Source of the DNA: Shinella sp. UYSO24
GTDB lineage: Bacteria; Pseudomonadota; Alphaproteobacteria; Rhizobiales; Rhizobiaceae
Assembly (NCBI GenBank): GCA_902167985.1
Contig: CABHNZ010000003.1
Location: forward strand, 62,001-126,000
Length of the DNA stretch: 64,000 bases
Direction of reading: 5' to 3'
Positions 1 to 7,192 of the stretch are shown here, piece by piece (position 1 is the stretch's first letter; each line of letters begins with the position of its first letter). Position numbers and translations under genes: made by a program. The notes under the pieces are model-generated. The model searched no databases and was not told where the DNA came from. It saw only the letters and a program-made list of their open reading frames with translations.

Positions 1-518
1 TTGATGTCGCGAACCCGTGTGCCCATGTAGAAAAGCCGCGCGCATTCTTCGAGATGGTTCATCACCAGCCCGTGCAGGCGCGGGTTGCGGGAACCCTGCG
101 CTATGATCGCGTGAAACCGTTCGTTCCGCTCGACAAATGTCTTGGTGCTGACATTCTCGCCCATGACGTAATTGGCGTCGGCCAGACGGTCCAGCTCATC
201 CAGTTCCTCGGCCGTCAGATTGACCGCTGCAAGCGCGGCGGCCGTGCCTTCGAGCACGCCGCGCACCGCAAAGAGGTTGTTCATGTCCTGAAGCGTGATG
301 GGGGTGACGCGATAGCCGCGGCGTGGAAAGGCCTCCATGAAGCCCTCGACACAGAGCCGCCCCAGCGCCTCGCGGACCGGCGTCTTGCTCATCTGCAATT
401 GCTCGGCAAGTTCCGGTTCCGACACTTCGGAGCCGGGCGACAGGTCCCCCATGATCACCCGCTCGCGCAGGATGGCATAGGCCTGCTCAGTCAGCGATTT
501 GCCGCGCTTCTCGGACAT
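1..518 (-). CDS. GntR-family transcriptional regulator, FCD (FadR) subfamily, partial
   Basis: Repressor-type DNA-binding protein. The reverse strand from an ATG at 518 reads MSEKRGKSLTEQAYAILRER, followed by a GntR winged helix with the recognition segment SKTPVREALGRL (about residues 42-53). An all-helical FCD effector domain then begins (LTAEELDELD, FHAIIAQGSRNPRL). The C-terminus runs off the left edge, so about 172 residues are visible of the usual 220-240. It is divergent from the catabolic operon starting at 749. A palindrome overlapping that operon's promoter (687-706) is its likely operator. FCD regulators usually respond to organic-acid or amino-acid-like ligands; the ligand here is unknown. 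In-frame GTG codons upstream of the ATG are possible alternative starts. Confidence 0.85.
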   Translation of the reverse strand, partial: MSEKRGKSLTEQAYAILRERVIMGDLSPGSEVSEPELAEQLQMSKTPVREALGRLCVEGFMEAFPRRGYRVTPITLQDMNNLFAVRGVLEGTAAALAAVNLTAEELDELDRLADANYVMGENVSTKTFVERNERFHAIIAQGSRNPRLHGLVMNHLEECARLFYMGTRVRDI

Positions 519-667
519 CGGGTCCAACCGGTTCGTCTTGTTCAACACCGTCTCCACTCGCCCGAAGACCGGGCGTCATCTCGTTGTCATGGCCCGCGCG
601 ATTGAAGTCAAAGACTTTTCGAGGCAGGCCGCCGACAGCGATGAGGATCGCGGCGGCGAACGGCGCT

Positions 668-696
668 TTGACACGGCGCATTGCCTGATATACTAC
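668..696 (+). promoter_or_regulatory. Candidate sigma70 promoter of the racemase/amidohydrolase operon
   Basis: A perfect -35 hexamer TTGACA lies at 668-673. After a 17-bp spacer, TACTAC at 691-696 is the candidate -10 (TATACT at 689-694 would leave 15 bp). It lies 53 bp upstream of the chosen racemase start and points into the operon. The -10 is embedded in the palindrome at 687-706, as expected for a repressed promoter. Confidence 0.5.
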
Positions 697-706
697 GTGG
701 TATATC
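687..706. promoter_or_regulatory. Candidate GntR operator palindrome
   Basis: GATATACTACGTGGTATATC has perfect 7-bp arms (GATATAC/GTATATC) around a TACGTG centre; 18 of 20 positions are symmetric. It sits between the divergent GntR gene and the catabolic operon, over the candidate -10. Position and symmetry are seen directly; that GntR binds it is inferred. Confidence 0.5.
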
Positions 707-748
707 TAAATTCCGCAATGTTCGCAGCGCTTGCTGCGCAGGTGCCCC

Positions 749-1411
749 TTGTCCCATATCCTTGTCATCAATCCGAACAGTTCGGTTTCCGTCACCCGTT
801 CGATGGAGGCTTGCCTCGATCCCGTTCTCGCCGTCACGCAGCACCGGGTGGAATGCGTCGAGCTTGAGAAGTCTCCGCCCGGCATCGAGACGGACGAGCA
901 TGTGGCAATGGTCATCCCGAACATTGTCGAAGCCGTGGAAGCATCGAGCGCGGACGCTTTCGTTCTCTCCTGCTTTTCCGATCCGGGCATTGCAAAGGTC
1001 CGCGCGCTGGTCGATCGCCCGGTCTTCGGCATTGCCGAATCTGCCTATCTCGCAGCGCTCGGCATGGGCAGCCGCTTCGGCATCGTCTCGCTCGGCCAGT
1101 CCTCGATCGACCGTCACCTGCGCTACCTGAAGACACTGCATCTTGACGGCCGGCTTGCCGGCGACCGCTCGATCGACATGACCGTGGTCCAGCTGATGGC
1201 AAGCGATGTGGTCGAGACCGTTTCGCGCACGGCACGGCTTCTGCGCGACGAAGACGGCGCCGACGTCATCATCCTCGGCTGTGCCGGGCTCGGCTCCTAT
1301 CGCCCTGCCCTGCAGGAAAGCCTCGGCATTCCCGTCATCGATCCGGTCCAGGCAGGTGTGGCGCTGGCCTGCACCAATCTCGATCTTGCTTACAAAAGGA
1401 CACGCAAATGA
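749..1411 (+). CDS. Asp/Glu/hydantoin racemase family protein
   Basis: Cofactor-independent racemase of the Asp/Glu/hydantoin family (allantoin and hydantoin racemases). A TTG start at 749 with AGG six bases upstream gives 220 residues beginning MSHILVINPNSS, the family's typical N-terminus; the frame is open further upstream to a TTG at 731. Both catalytic cysteines are present: C75 in LSCFSDPG and C178 in LGCAGLG. First gene of a GntR-controlled operon, with its stop overlapping the next start by ATGA. Next to an allantoinase-like hydrolase it probably inverts a chiral ureide, hydantoin or related cyclic amide before ring opening. The substrate cannot be read from the sequence. Confidence 0.85.
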   Translation: MSHILVINPNSSVSVTRSMEACLDPVLAVTQHRVECVELEKSPPGIETDEHVAMVIPNIVEAVEASSADAFVLSCFSDPGIAKVRALVDRPVFGIAESAYLAALGMGSRFGIVSLGQSSIDRHLRYLKTLHLDGRLAGDRSIDMTVVQLMASDVVETVSRTARLLRDEDGADVIILGCAGLGSYRPALQESLGIPVIDPVQAGVALACTNLDLAYKRTRK

Positions 1412-2772
1412 GCCTTGATCTCGTCATCCGCGGCACGGCCGTTCTGCCGGAAGGTCCGCTCGAAGGCGCATGGATCGGCGTCAAGGACGGCAAGATCGTC
1501 GCGATCGGCAGCGGCGAAGCGCCGGTTGCCGCCGAGACCTTCGATGCCGGCTCTGATCTCGTCATCCCCGGCGTCATCGATGGCCAGACGCATGCAACAA
1601 GCTGCCGCGGCCTGCCGGGCATCCGCTCGACCACCCGTTCGGCAATCGCCGGCGGCGTCACCACGCTTGTCGATATGCCCTATGACAATCCGGCGCCGCT
1701 CAGCGATCTCGACCGGCTGGCCGACAAGGTGGCCGCGATCGAAGAGCATGCCCATGCCAATATGGCGCTTTACGGCACGATCCTGCCCGAGCAGGATGCA
1801 GCCGACGTCGACAAGCTGATCGAGGGCGGCGTCGTCGCCTTCAAGATCTCGACCTTCGAGAGCAGCCCGACCCGTTTCCCGCGCATCGCATCAGACAAGA
1901 TATTCGCGATCTTCAATGCGCTTTCCGACAGCGTCCTGCCGCTTGGCGTACATAACGAAGATCAGGAGATCGTCCGCGCCTATATCGCCGCCGCCAAGGC
2001 TGCTGGCCACGACGGTATCGAGGCCCATTCGGCAAGCCGCCCGCCGGCCGCAGAACTCGCCGCCACCGCGCAGTTCCTCGAACTCGGCGCCAGTGCCGGT
2101 GCCCATGCCCATATCGTCCACCTGACGACCGGGCGCGGTTTCCAGCTGGTCGACAATTATCTCGCCGATGGTTTCCGGGCGACGGGCGAGCTTTGTGTCC
2201 ATTATCTCTGGTTCGATCCGGAGAAGGACGGTGCCGAACTCGGCGCCCGGATGAAGGTCAACCCGCCGATCCGCCCCGGCCAGATCGATGCGCTTTGGGA
2301 AGAGATCATGGCGGGCCGCGTCGCCTTCGTCTCGTCCGACCATTCAAGCTGGCCGGTCGACAACAAGTTCACGCCATCGATCTTCGATGCGGGCGCCGGC
2401 GTACCCGGGGTCGAAACACTGCTGCCGGCCTTCTACACGGCAGCCGAGAGCCGCGGCCTCGACGCAGCCGCGCTCACCGTCGAACAGCTCTGCGAGCGCC
2501 CGGCAAAATTCTTCGGTCTCTGGCCGGAAAAGGGTGCGATCCGCATCGGCGCCGATGCCGATCTCGCCATCCTTTCCGACAAGGAGCAGGTGTGGGATGC
2601 CGCCAAGGCCCATGACGAGCTCAACTGGAGCCCGTTCGACGGCCGCACCTTCTCCGTTACCGTCACCCGCACCTATCTCGCCGGCGCACTCGCCTATGAT
2701 GGCACCGACATCGTCAACAAGCCGGGTTCCGGACGCTATGTCCGCCGCGGTCCTTCCCACTGGTTCGAATAG
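1408..2772 (+). CDS. Allantoinase/dihydroorotase-like cyclic amidohydrolase (atypical QxH motif)
   Basis: 454-residue member of the cyclic amidohydrolase superfamily (allantoinase, hydantoinase, dihydroorotase), which hydrolyses cyclic amides at a binuclear metal centre. Most metal ligands are visible: carboxylated-lysine candidate K146 (VVAFKIS), H182 (LGVHNED), H238 (IVHLTTG) and D311 (SSDHSSW). The first metal motif, normally D-x-H-x-H, reads D58-G-Q-T-H62, so the first histidine is glutamine. GGVTTLVDMP at 82-91 is typical of allantoinases. It overlaps the racemase by ATGA and is followed by a DapA-like gene. The context suggests opening of a cyclic ureide/imide, but the Q substitution makes the exact activity uncertain. 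Confidence 0.85.
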   Translation: MSLDLVIRGTAVLPEGPLEGAWIGVKDGKIVAIGSGEAPVAAETFDAGSDLVIPGVIDGQTHATSCRGLPGIRSTTRSAIAGGVTTLVDMPYDNPAPLSDLDRLADKVAAIEEHAHANMALYGTILPEQDAADVDKLIEGGVVAFKISTFESSPTRFPRIASDKIFAIFNALSDSVLPLGVHNEDQEIVRAYIAAAKAAGHDGIEAHSASRPPAAELAATAQFLELGASAGAHAHIVHLTTGRGFQLVDNYLADGFRATGELCVHYLWFDPEKDGAELGARMKVNPPIRPGQIDALWEEIMAGRVAFVSSDHSSWPVDNKFTPSIFDAGAGVPGVETLLPAFYTAAESRGLDAAALTVEQLCERPAKFFGLWPEKGAIRIGADADLAILSDKEQVWDAAKAHDELNWSPFDGRTFSVTVTRTYLAGALAYDGTDIVNKPGSGRYVRRGPSHWFE

Positions 2773-2781
2773 GATTTTCCC

Positions 2782-3706
2782 ATGTCTCTCATCACATCGG
2801 ATACCAAGGGCGTTTCGTCATCGCCTGCACCCCGTTCACCGAAAACGGTGCCATCGATACGGCCAGCATCGATAGCATGGTCGATTTCTACTACGAGAAG
2901 GGCGCCGATGGCCTGACCATTCTCGGCATGATGGGCGAAGCGCCGAAGCTGACCCAGGCCGAATCCATCGATGTCACCAAGCGCACGCTTGCCCGCTCCA
3001 AGGACAAGCCGGTGGTCGTCGGCGTGTCGGCCCCGGGGCTTGCCGCAATCAGCGAACTCACCAAGGCTGCCATGGATCTCGGCGCAGCCGGCGTCATGGT
3101 CGCACCGCCTTCGTCGCTGAAGACCGACGACCAGATCATCACCTACTATCGCAATGTCGTCGAAACGATCGGCGCGGACGTGCCGCTGGTGCTGCAGGAT
3201 TTTCCGCTCTCGACCGGCGTGCAGATCTCGACGAAGACGCTCGGGGTCATCTTCGAGGCGCATCCGTCGATCGTCATGCTCAAGCATGAAGACTGGCCGG
3301 GCCTGCAGAAGATCTCCGACCTGCGTGATGCCGAGGCCAAGGGCCGTCGCCGCACCTCTATCCTCTGCGGCAATGCCGGCGTCTTCCTGACGGAAGAAAT
3401 GCAGCGTGGCGCCGATGGCGCGATGACCGGCTTTGCTATCCCGAGATGATGGTCGACGTCGTGCGCGTGAGCAATGAAGGCAAGTTCGACGAAGCCCAGG
3501 ATCTGTTCGACGCCTATCTGCCGCTGGTGCGCTACGAGCAGCAGCCGGGTCTCGGCCTTGCCGTGCGCAAATACGTGCTGGCCAAGCGCGGCGCGATTGC
3601 CAGCGCCGCCCAGCGTCGTCCGGGCGCTGCCCTCAACGCGCTCGCCATCAAGGAAGTCGAAAAGCTCATCGAGCGACAGACCCGCAAGCTGGAGGCGCTC
3701 AAGTAA
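2782..3706 (+). pseudogene. Dihydrodipicolinate synthase (DapA) family lyase, two frameshifts
   Basis: Class I (Schiff-base) aldolase-like protein of the DapA/NanA family, about 308 residues once two single-base deletions are repaired. From ATG 2782 the frame reads MSLITSDTKGV. One T appears lost from the run at 2813-2815, after which FVIACTPFTENGA continues. A second base is missing near 3436: GMTGFA-type sequence must switch frame to reach MMVDVVRVSNEG. The Schiff-base lysine candidate is in VMLKHED; the Y-N-x-P of true DapA is replaced by QDFP, so it is not a housekeeping DapA. It probably cleaves a 2-keto acid in this pathway. TAATG overlap with the next gene. The lack of other decay suggests sequencing error rather than a real pseudogene. 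Confidence 0.8.
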
Positions 3707-4461
3707 TGGATTTCGGTCTCAACGGTAAAACCGCCCTCGTTCTCGGCGCAAGCCGCGGCCTTGGCGCAGCCATCGCCCATAATCTCGCGGCAGAAGGCGC
3801 AACCGTCTACGCGGCGGCCCGCAGCATCGACAAGATCGAAGCATCCGAGCGCATCATCCCGATTGCCGTCGATCTCTCCGACAAGGCGTCTGTCGCGGCA
3901 CTCATCGCCACGATGAAGGACAAGGGTGTAGATATCCTCGTCAACAATTCCGGTGGCCCGAAGGCCGGCCCCGCCATCGGCCAGTCGAGCGACAGCTGGT
4001 CGTCTGCCTTCGAGATGATGGCAAACGCCATCTTTTCGATCACCGATGCCCTCATCCCGGGCATGATTGCGAAGAAATGGGGCCGCGTCATCACCATCGG
4101 TTCCTCGGGCGTTGCCCAGCCGATCGCCAATCTGGCGCTCTCCAACGGCGTGCGTGCCGCCGTCGCCGGCTGGTCGAAGACGCTTGCCGCCGAAGTCGCC
4201 CGTCATGGCATCACCGTCAACATGATCCTGCCCGGCCGTATCGATACCGACCGCGTGCGTGAACTCGACGGCATCAAGGCCGACAAGACAGGCGCCAGCG
4301 TCGAGGCCGTGCAGGAAGCCTCGCGCAACGAAATCCCCGCAGGCCGCTATGGCCGGCCGGAGGAATTTGCCGCCGTCGCCACATTTCTGGCAAGCACGCA
4401 GGCAAGCTATGTTACCGGATCTTCCATCCGCGTCGATGGCGGCATGATCAGGGGAATGTAA
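3706..4461 (+). CDS. SDR family oxidoreductase (lacks the YxxxK pair)
   Basis: 251-residue short-chain dehydrogenase/reductase. The cofactor motif LGASRGLG (about 14-21) and NNSGGP (NAG-like, about 82-87) are clear, and the C-terminus VTGSSIRVDGGM is typical. The active-site region reads IGSSGVAQPIANLALSNGVR: the serine is present, but the Tyr and Lys of YxxxK are absent. A subgroup of SDRs annotated as ketoacyl-ACP-reductase-like has this form. Translationally coupled to the DapA-like gene (TAATG) and two bases from the aminotransferase-fold gene, so part of the same catabolic operon. Redox function is likely but the substrate is unknown. Confidence 0.85.
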   Translation: MDFGLNGKTALVLGASRGLGAAIAHNLAAEGATVYAAARSIDKIEASERIIPIAVDLSDKASVAALIATMKDKGVDILVNNSGGPKAGPAIGQSSDSWSSAFEMMANAIFSITDALIPGMIAKKWGRVITIGSSGVAQPIANLALSNGVRAAVAGWSKTLAAEVARHGITVNMILPGRIDTDRVRELDGIKADKTGASVEAVQEASRNEIPAGRYGRPEEFAAVATFLASTQASYVTGSSIRVDGGMIRGM

Positions 4462-4463
4462 GC

Positions 4464-5612
4464 ATGGTAGATTTCGACAGCGTCTACGAGCGCCGCGGTA
4501 CCGGCAGCTCGAAATGGAGCAAATACGATAGCGACGTCCTGCCCATGTGGGTGGCCGACATGGATTTCGCCGCCGCCCCGGAGATTGTCGACGCGATCCG
4601 CGAACGGCTGGAACATCCGCTTCTCGGCTATGGCGTTGCCAAGGACGAGCTTAAGGCGCAGATCATCGCCGACATGCAGGCGAAGTATGGCTGGGCCGTG
4701 AAGGCGGAAGAGATCGTCTTCCTGCCGGGTGTCGAGCCGGGCTTCAACATGGCGCTGAAGGCCATGCTGAAGCCGGGCGACGGACTTCTGGTACAGACGC
4801 CGGTCTATCGGCCGATCCTCAATGCCGCCGGCCACTGGGATCTGGTACGCCGCGAAGCCCCGCTGACGCCGGGCGAAAACGGCTGGACGATGGATGTTGC
4901 AGCCTTCGAGGCCGAACTTTCCGCCTCGCGCGCCTTCCTGCTGTGCAACCCGCAGAACCCGACGGGCAAGGTCTTTACGGCTGACGAGCTGCGGGTGATG
5001 GCGGAGCTCTGCCGCAAGCACGATACGCTTGTCATCTCGGACGAGATCCATTGCGATCTCCTCTTCGACGGCCGCAAGCACGTGCCGTTCGCGACCCTCT
5101 CGGATGATGCAGCCGACCGGACCATCACCCTGATGGCGGCGAGCAAGACCTACAATATCGCCGGCCTGAAGACCGCCTTTGCCATCGTCCGCAACAAGGC
5201 GATCCGCGAAAAGTTTGCAGCCTCAAGGCTCGGCATGGTGGATAGCGTCAACATTCTGGGTCTCGAAGCCACGCTTGCCGCATTCTCCAAGGCGGGAGAG
5301 TGGAAGAATGCCATGGTCGCCTATATCGAGGCGAACCGTGACTACCTTGCCGAACAGGTCGCAAAGCGTTTTCCGGACATCCGGCTCATCAAGGCAGAAG
5401 GCACGTTTCTGGCCTGGCTGGATTGCAGCGCGCTTGGCCTGACGGATCCGCAGGCCTTCTTCCTCGAAAAGGGCAAGGTCGGCTTCAGCGCCGGTGCGGA
5501 ATTCGGCCATGACTACGGCCAGTATGTTCGTGTCAATTTCGGTTGTCCGCGCAGCATGCTGGAAGAAGGCTTGCAGCGGATGGAATCCGCTCTTGCCGCA
5601 AGGCAGCATTGA
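4464..5612 (+). CDS. MalY/PatB-type PLP-dependent C-S beta-lyase (aminotransferase fold)
   Basis: 382-residue fold-type I PLP enzyme of the MalY/PatB group (cystathionine beta-lyase-like). The N-terminus contains the subgroup signature LPMWVADMDF (about 28-37). Other motifs are CNPQNPTGK, SDEIHCDLLF (PLP-binding Asp) and SKTYNIAGLK with the Schiff-base lysine; the C-terminal RVNFGCPRSMLEEGL holds the carboxylate-binding Arg. Family members cleave cysteine-S-conjugates to pyruvate, ammonia and thiol. Last gene of the operon, followed by a strong terminator. In this setting it might instead transaminate or beta-eliminate a pathway intermediate. Confidence 0.85.
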   Translation: MVDFDSVYERRGTGSSKWSKYDSDVLPMWVADMDFAAAPEIVDAIRERLEHPLLGYGVAKDELKAQIIADMQAKYGWAVKAEEIVFLPGVEPGFNMALKAMLKPGDGLLVQTPVYRPILNAAGHWDLVRREAPLTPGENGWTMDVAAFEAELSASRAFLLCNPQNPTGKVFTADELRVMAELCRKHDTLVISDEIHCDLLFDGRKHVPFATLSDDAADRTITLMAASKTYNIAGLKTAFAIVRNKAIREKFAASRLGMVDSVNILGLEATLAAFSKAGEWKNAMVAYIEANRDYLAEQVAKRFPDIRLIKAEGTFLAWLDCSALGLTDPQAFFLEKGKVGFSAGAEFGHDYGQYVRVNFGCPRSMLEEGLQRMESALAARQH

Positions 5613-5636
5613 CCGGCTGAGAGATCGGCCCTTATC

Positions 5637-5666
5637 GGCATGAGGTTCGATTGAACCGATCATGCC
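5637..5666. other. Nested inverted repeat between stop codon and terminator
   Basis: GGCATGA at 5637-5643 pairs with TCATGCC at 5660-5666. Inside it, GGTTC and GAACC form a smaller stem (about 5644-5657). No T-run follows. It sits just before the intrinsic terminator and may act as a 3'-end stabilising hairpin. Confidence 0.4.
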
Positions 5667-5675
5667 TCAAATGAT

Positions 5676-5713
5676 AAAGCCCTGGCCCCGTCTTGACGGG
5701 CCAGGGCTTTTTT
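5676..5713 (+). terminator. Rho-independent terminator
   Basis: The perfect 13-bp stem AAAGCCCTGGCCC / GGGCCAGGGCTTT (5676-5688 and 5698-5710) has a 9-nt loop and a T-run at 5708-5713. It ends the racemase-to-PatB operon and lies between convergent genes, so it may also serve the minus strand. Confidence 0.85.
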
Positions 5714-5726
5714 CTGTGCCTCTATC

Positions 5727-7190
5727 TCAAGCAGCGGCCTTGGACCTGCGGGAGCGCGAGACGAGATAGACGATCGCGATCAGCACGATGAGCGCGACAC
5801 CCGCGCCGGCGATCATTGCTGGAACCATGAACGGCTGCATCCGGGCAATCAGAGGCAGCGGGCCACCCTTGCGTGCCGTTGCGACATCCGCCGGCGTCAC
5901 GCGGGCGTCCGAATTGCCGAAATTGGTCAGGACATAGTTCGAGATATCGGCCACGTCCTTGTCACTCAGTTCCGCAACGTAAGAGCCCTTGTTGAAGCCC
6001 GGCATCAGCACCTGATGGCCATCGGCCTCGCGGTCGACACCGTAAAGAATGGCCGCGACGAGATTGGCCGGCTGGCTGGAACCGGTCGCCGTGTTGTGGA
6101 ACAGCGACGGATAGGCCTGGTTCTCGCTGCCGGCGCCATCCGGCTGGTGGCAGCTGGCGCAATAGCCGCTGTAAAGCTCGGCGCCCGTATGCAGGCTGTC
6201 ATGGGCGTTGGAGGGGAAGAGACCGCGGATAGAAGCCTCGTCACTCACCTTGATGCCGAACGTATGGGCTGCCTTCGTATCCAGCGGATCGCGGATCGGC
6301 GGCACCGACTTCAGGTAGAGGGCCAGATCCCGAAGGTCGCTCTGCGGCAAATGCTGAAGGCTGTTATGGACGGCCTCGGCCATGCCGCCTGCTGCCTGCG
6401 CCTTGCCGGCCACGCGGCCGGTGCTCAGATAGGCAACCAGTTCATCCGTCGTCCAGTCGCCGATACCGCTCACCTTGTCTGAGGTGATGTTCGGCGCATA
6501 CCAAGGGCCGACCTGTCCCCCCGCAAGATAGGCGCTGGAGACAGCCCCCATCAGCACGCCGCGCGGCGTATGGCAGGAGCCGCAATGGCCGAGCGCATCA
6601 GCCACGTAAGCGCCGCGATTGAGTTCGGCGCTCTTGGCCGGATCGTCGGTGAACGGATGCTGGCCTGCGTAAAGCAGGTTCCAGAAGGCCATCGAGAAGC
6701 GCAGATTGAAGGGGAACGGCAGGGACGTATAGTCCTTCGGCGTGTCATCCACCGGATCGACGCCATGCATGAAATAGGCGTAGAGCGCGTGCAGATCGCC
6801 ATCGGTGATCTCGGCATAGCTGTCATAGGGCATGGCCGGATAGAGATGGGCGCCATCTTTTCGCAGGCCGTGCCGCACGGCCTGCGAAAAGTCCTCCTCC
6901 GAATAATTGCCTATGCCCGACACTTTCGACGGCGTGATATTCGTCGAATAGATCGTTCCAAGCGGCGAGACGATGCCATAGCCACCGGCAAACGGCTTGC
7001 CCTTTTCCGGCACCGTATGACAGGCCATGCAATCGGCGCCGATGGCGACCATGCGGCCCTTCTCGATCAGTGCCTTCAGCGCCGGATTATTGGCGTCCTG
7101 CGCATTTGCACTCGTGCCGGCCGCAGCGACCGCGGCAAGCGACAGGGTTGCGGCGGCAAGGGTTGTCGATATCCAGTTTTTCGCAGACAT
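5727..7190 (-). CDS. Tri-haem cytochrome c subunit of membrane-bound FAD dehydrogenase
   Basis: 487-residue periplasmic electron-transfer subunit. Start at 7190 (MSAKNWIS) gives a Sec signal peptide ending near SANAQ. Three c-type haem sites are seen in order: CMACH, CGSCH and CASCH. A C-terminal transmembrane helix (AGAGVALIVLIAIVYLV) and basic tail anchor it. This matches cytochrome subunits of gluconate, sorbitol, fructose and Burkholderia-type glucose dehydrogenases, which pass electrons to ubiquinone or oxidase. Only 2 nt separate it from the upstream GMC subunit. A paralogue is encoded at 26759-28107. Confidence 0.9.
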   Translation of the reverse strand: MSAKNWISTTLAAATLSLAAVAAAGTSANAQDANNPALKALIEKGRMVAIGADCMACHTVPEKGKPFAGGYGIVSPLGTIYSTNITPSKVSGIGNYSEEDFSQAVRHGLRKDGAHLYPAMPYDSYAEITDGDLHALYAYFMHGVDPVDDTPKDYTSLPFPFNLRFSMAFWNLLYAGQHPFTDDPAKSAELNRGAYVADALGHCGSCHTPRGVLMGAVSSAYLAGGQVGPWYAPNITSDKVSGIGDWTTDELVAYLSTGRVAGKAQAAGGMAEAVHNSLQHLPQSDLRDLALYLKSVPPIRDPLDTKAAHTFGIKVSDEASIRGLFPSNAHDSLHTGAELYSGYCASCHQPDGAGSENQAYPSLFHNTATGSSQPANLVAAILYGVDREADGHQVLMPGFNKGSYVAELSDKDVADISNYVLTNFGNSDARVTPADVATARKGGPLPLIARMQPFMVPAMIAGAGVALIVLIAIVYLVSRSRRSKAAA

Positions 7191-7192
7191 GA

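Noticed and set aside
2782..3706. Programmed frameshifting in the DapA-like gene
   Set aside because: No slippery heptamer with downstream structure was apparent, two breaks occur, and similar one-base losses are spread over many unrelated genes.
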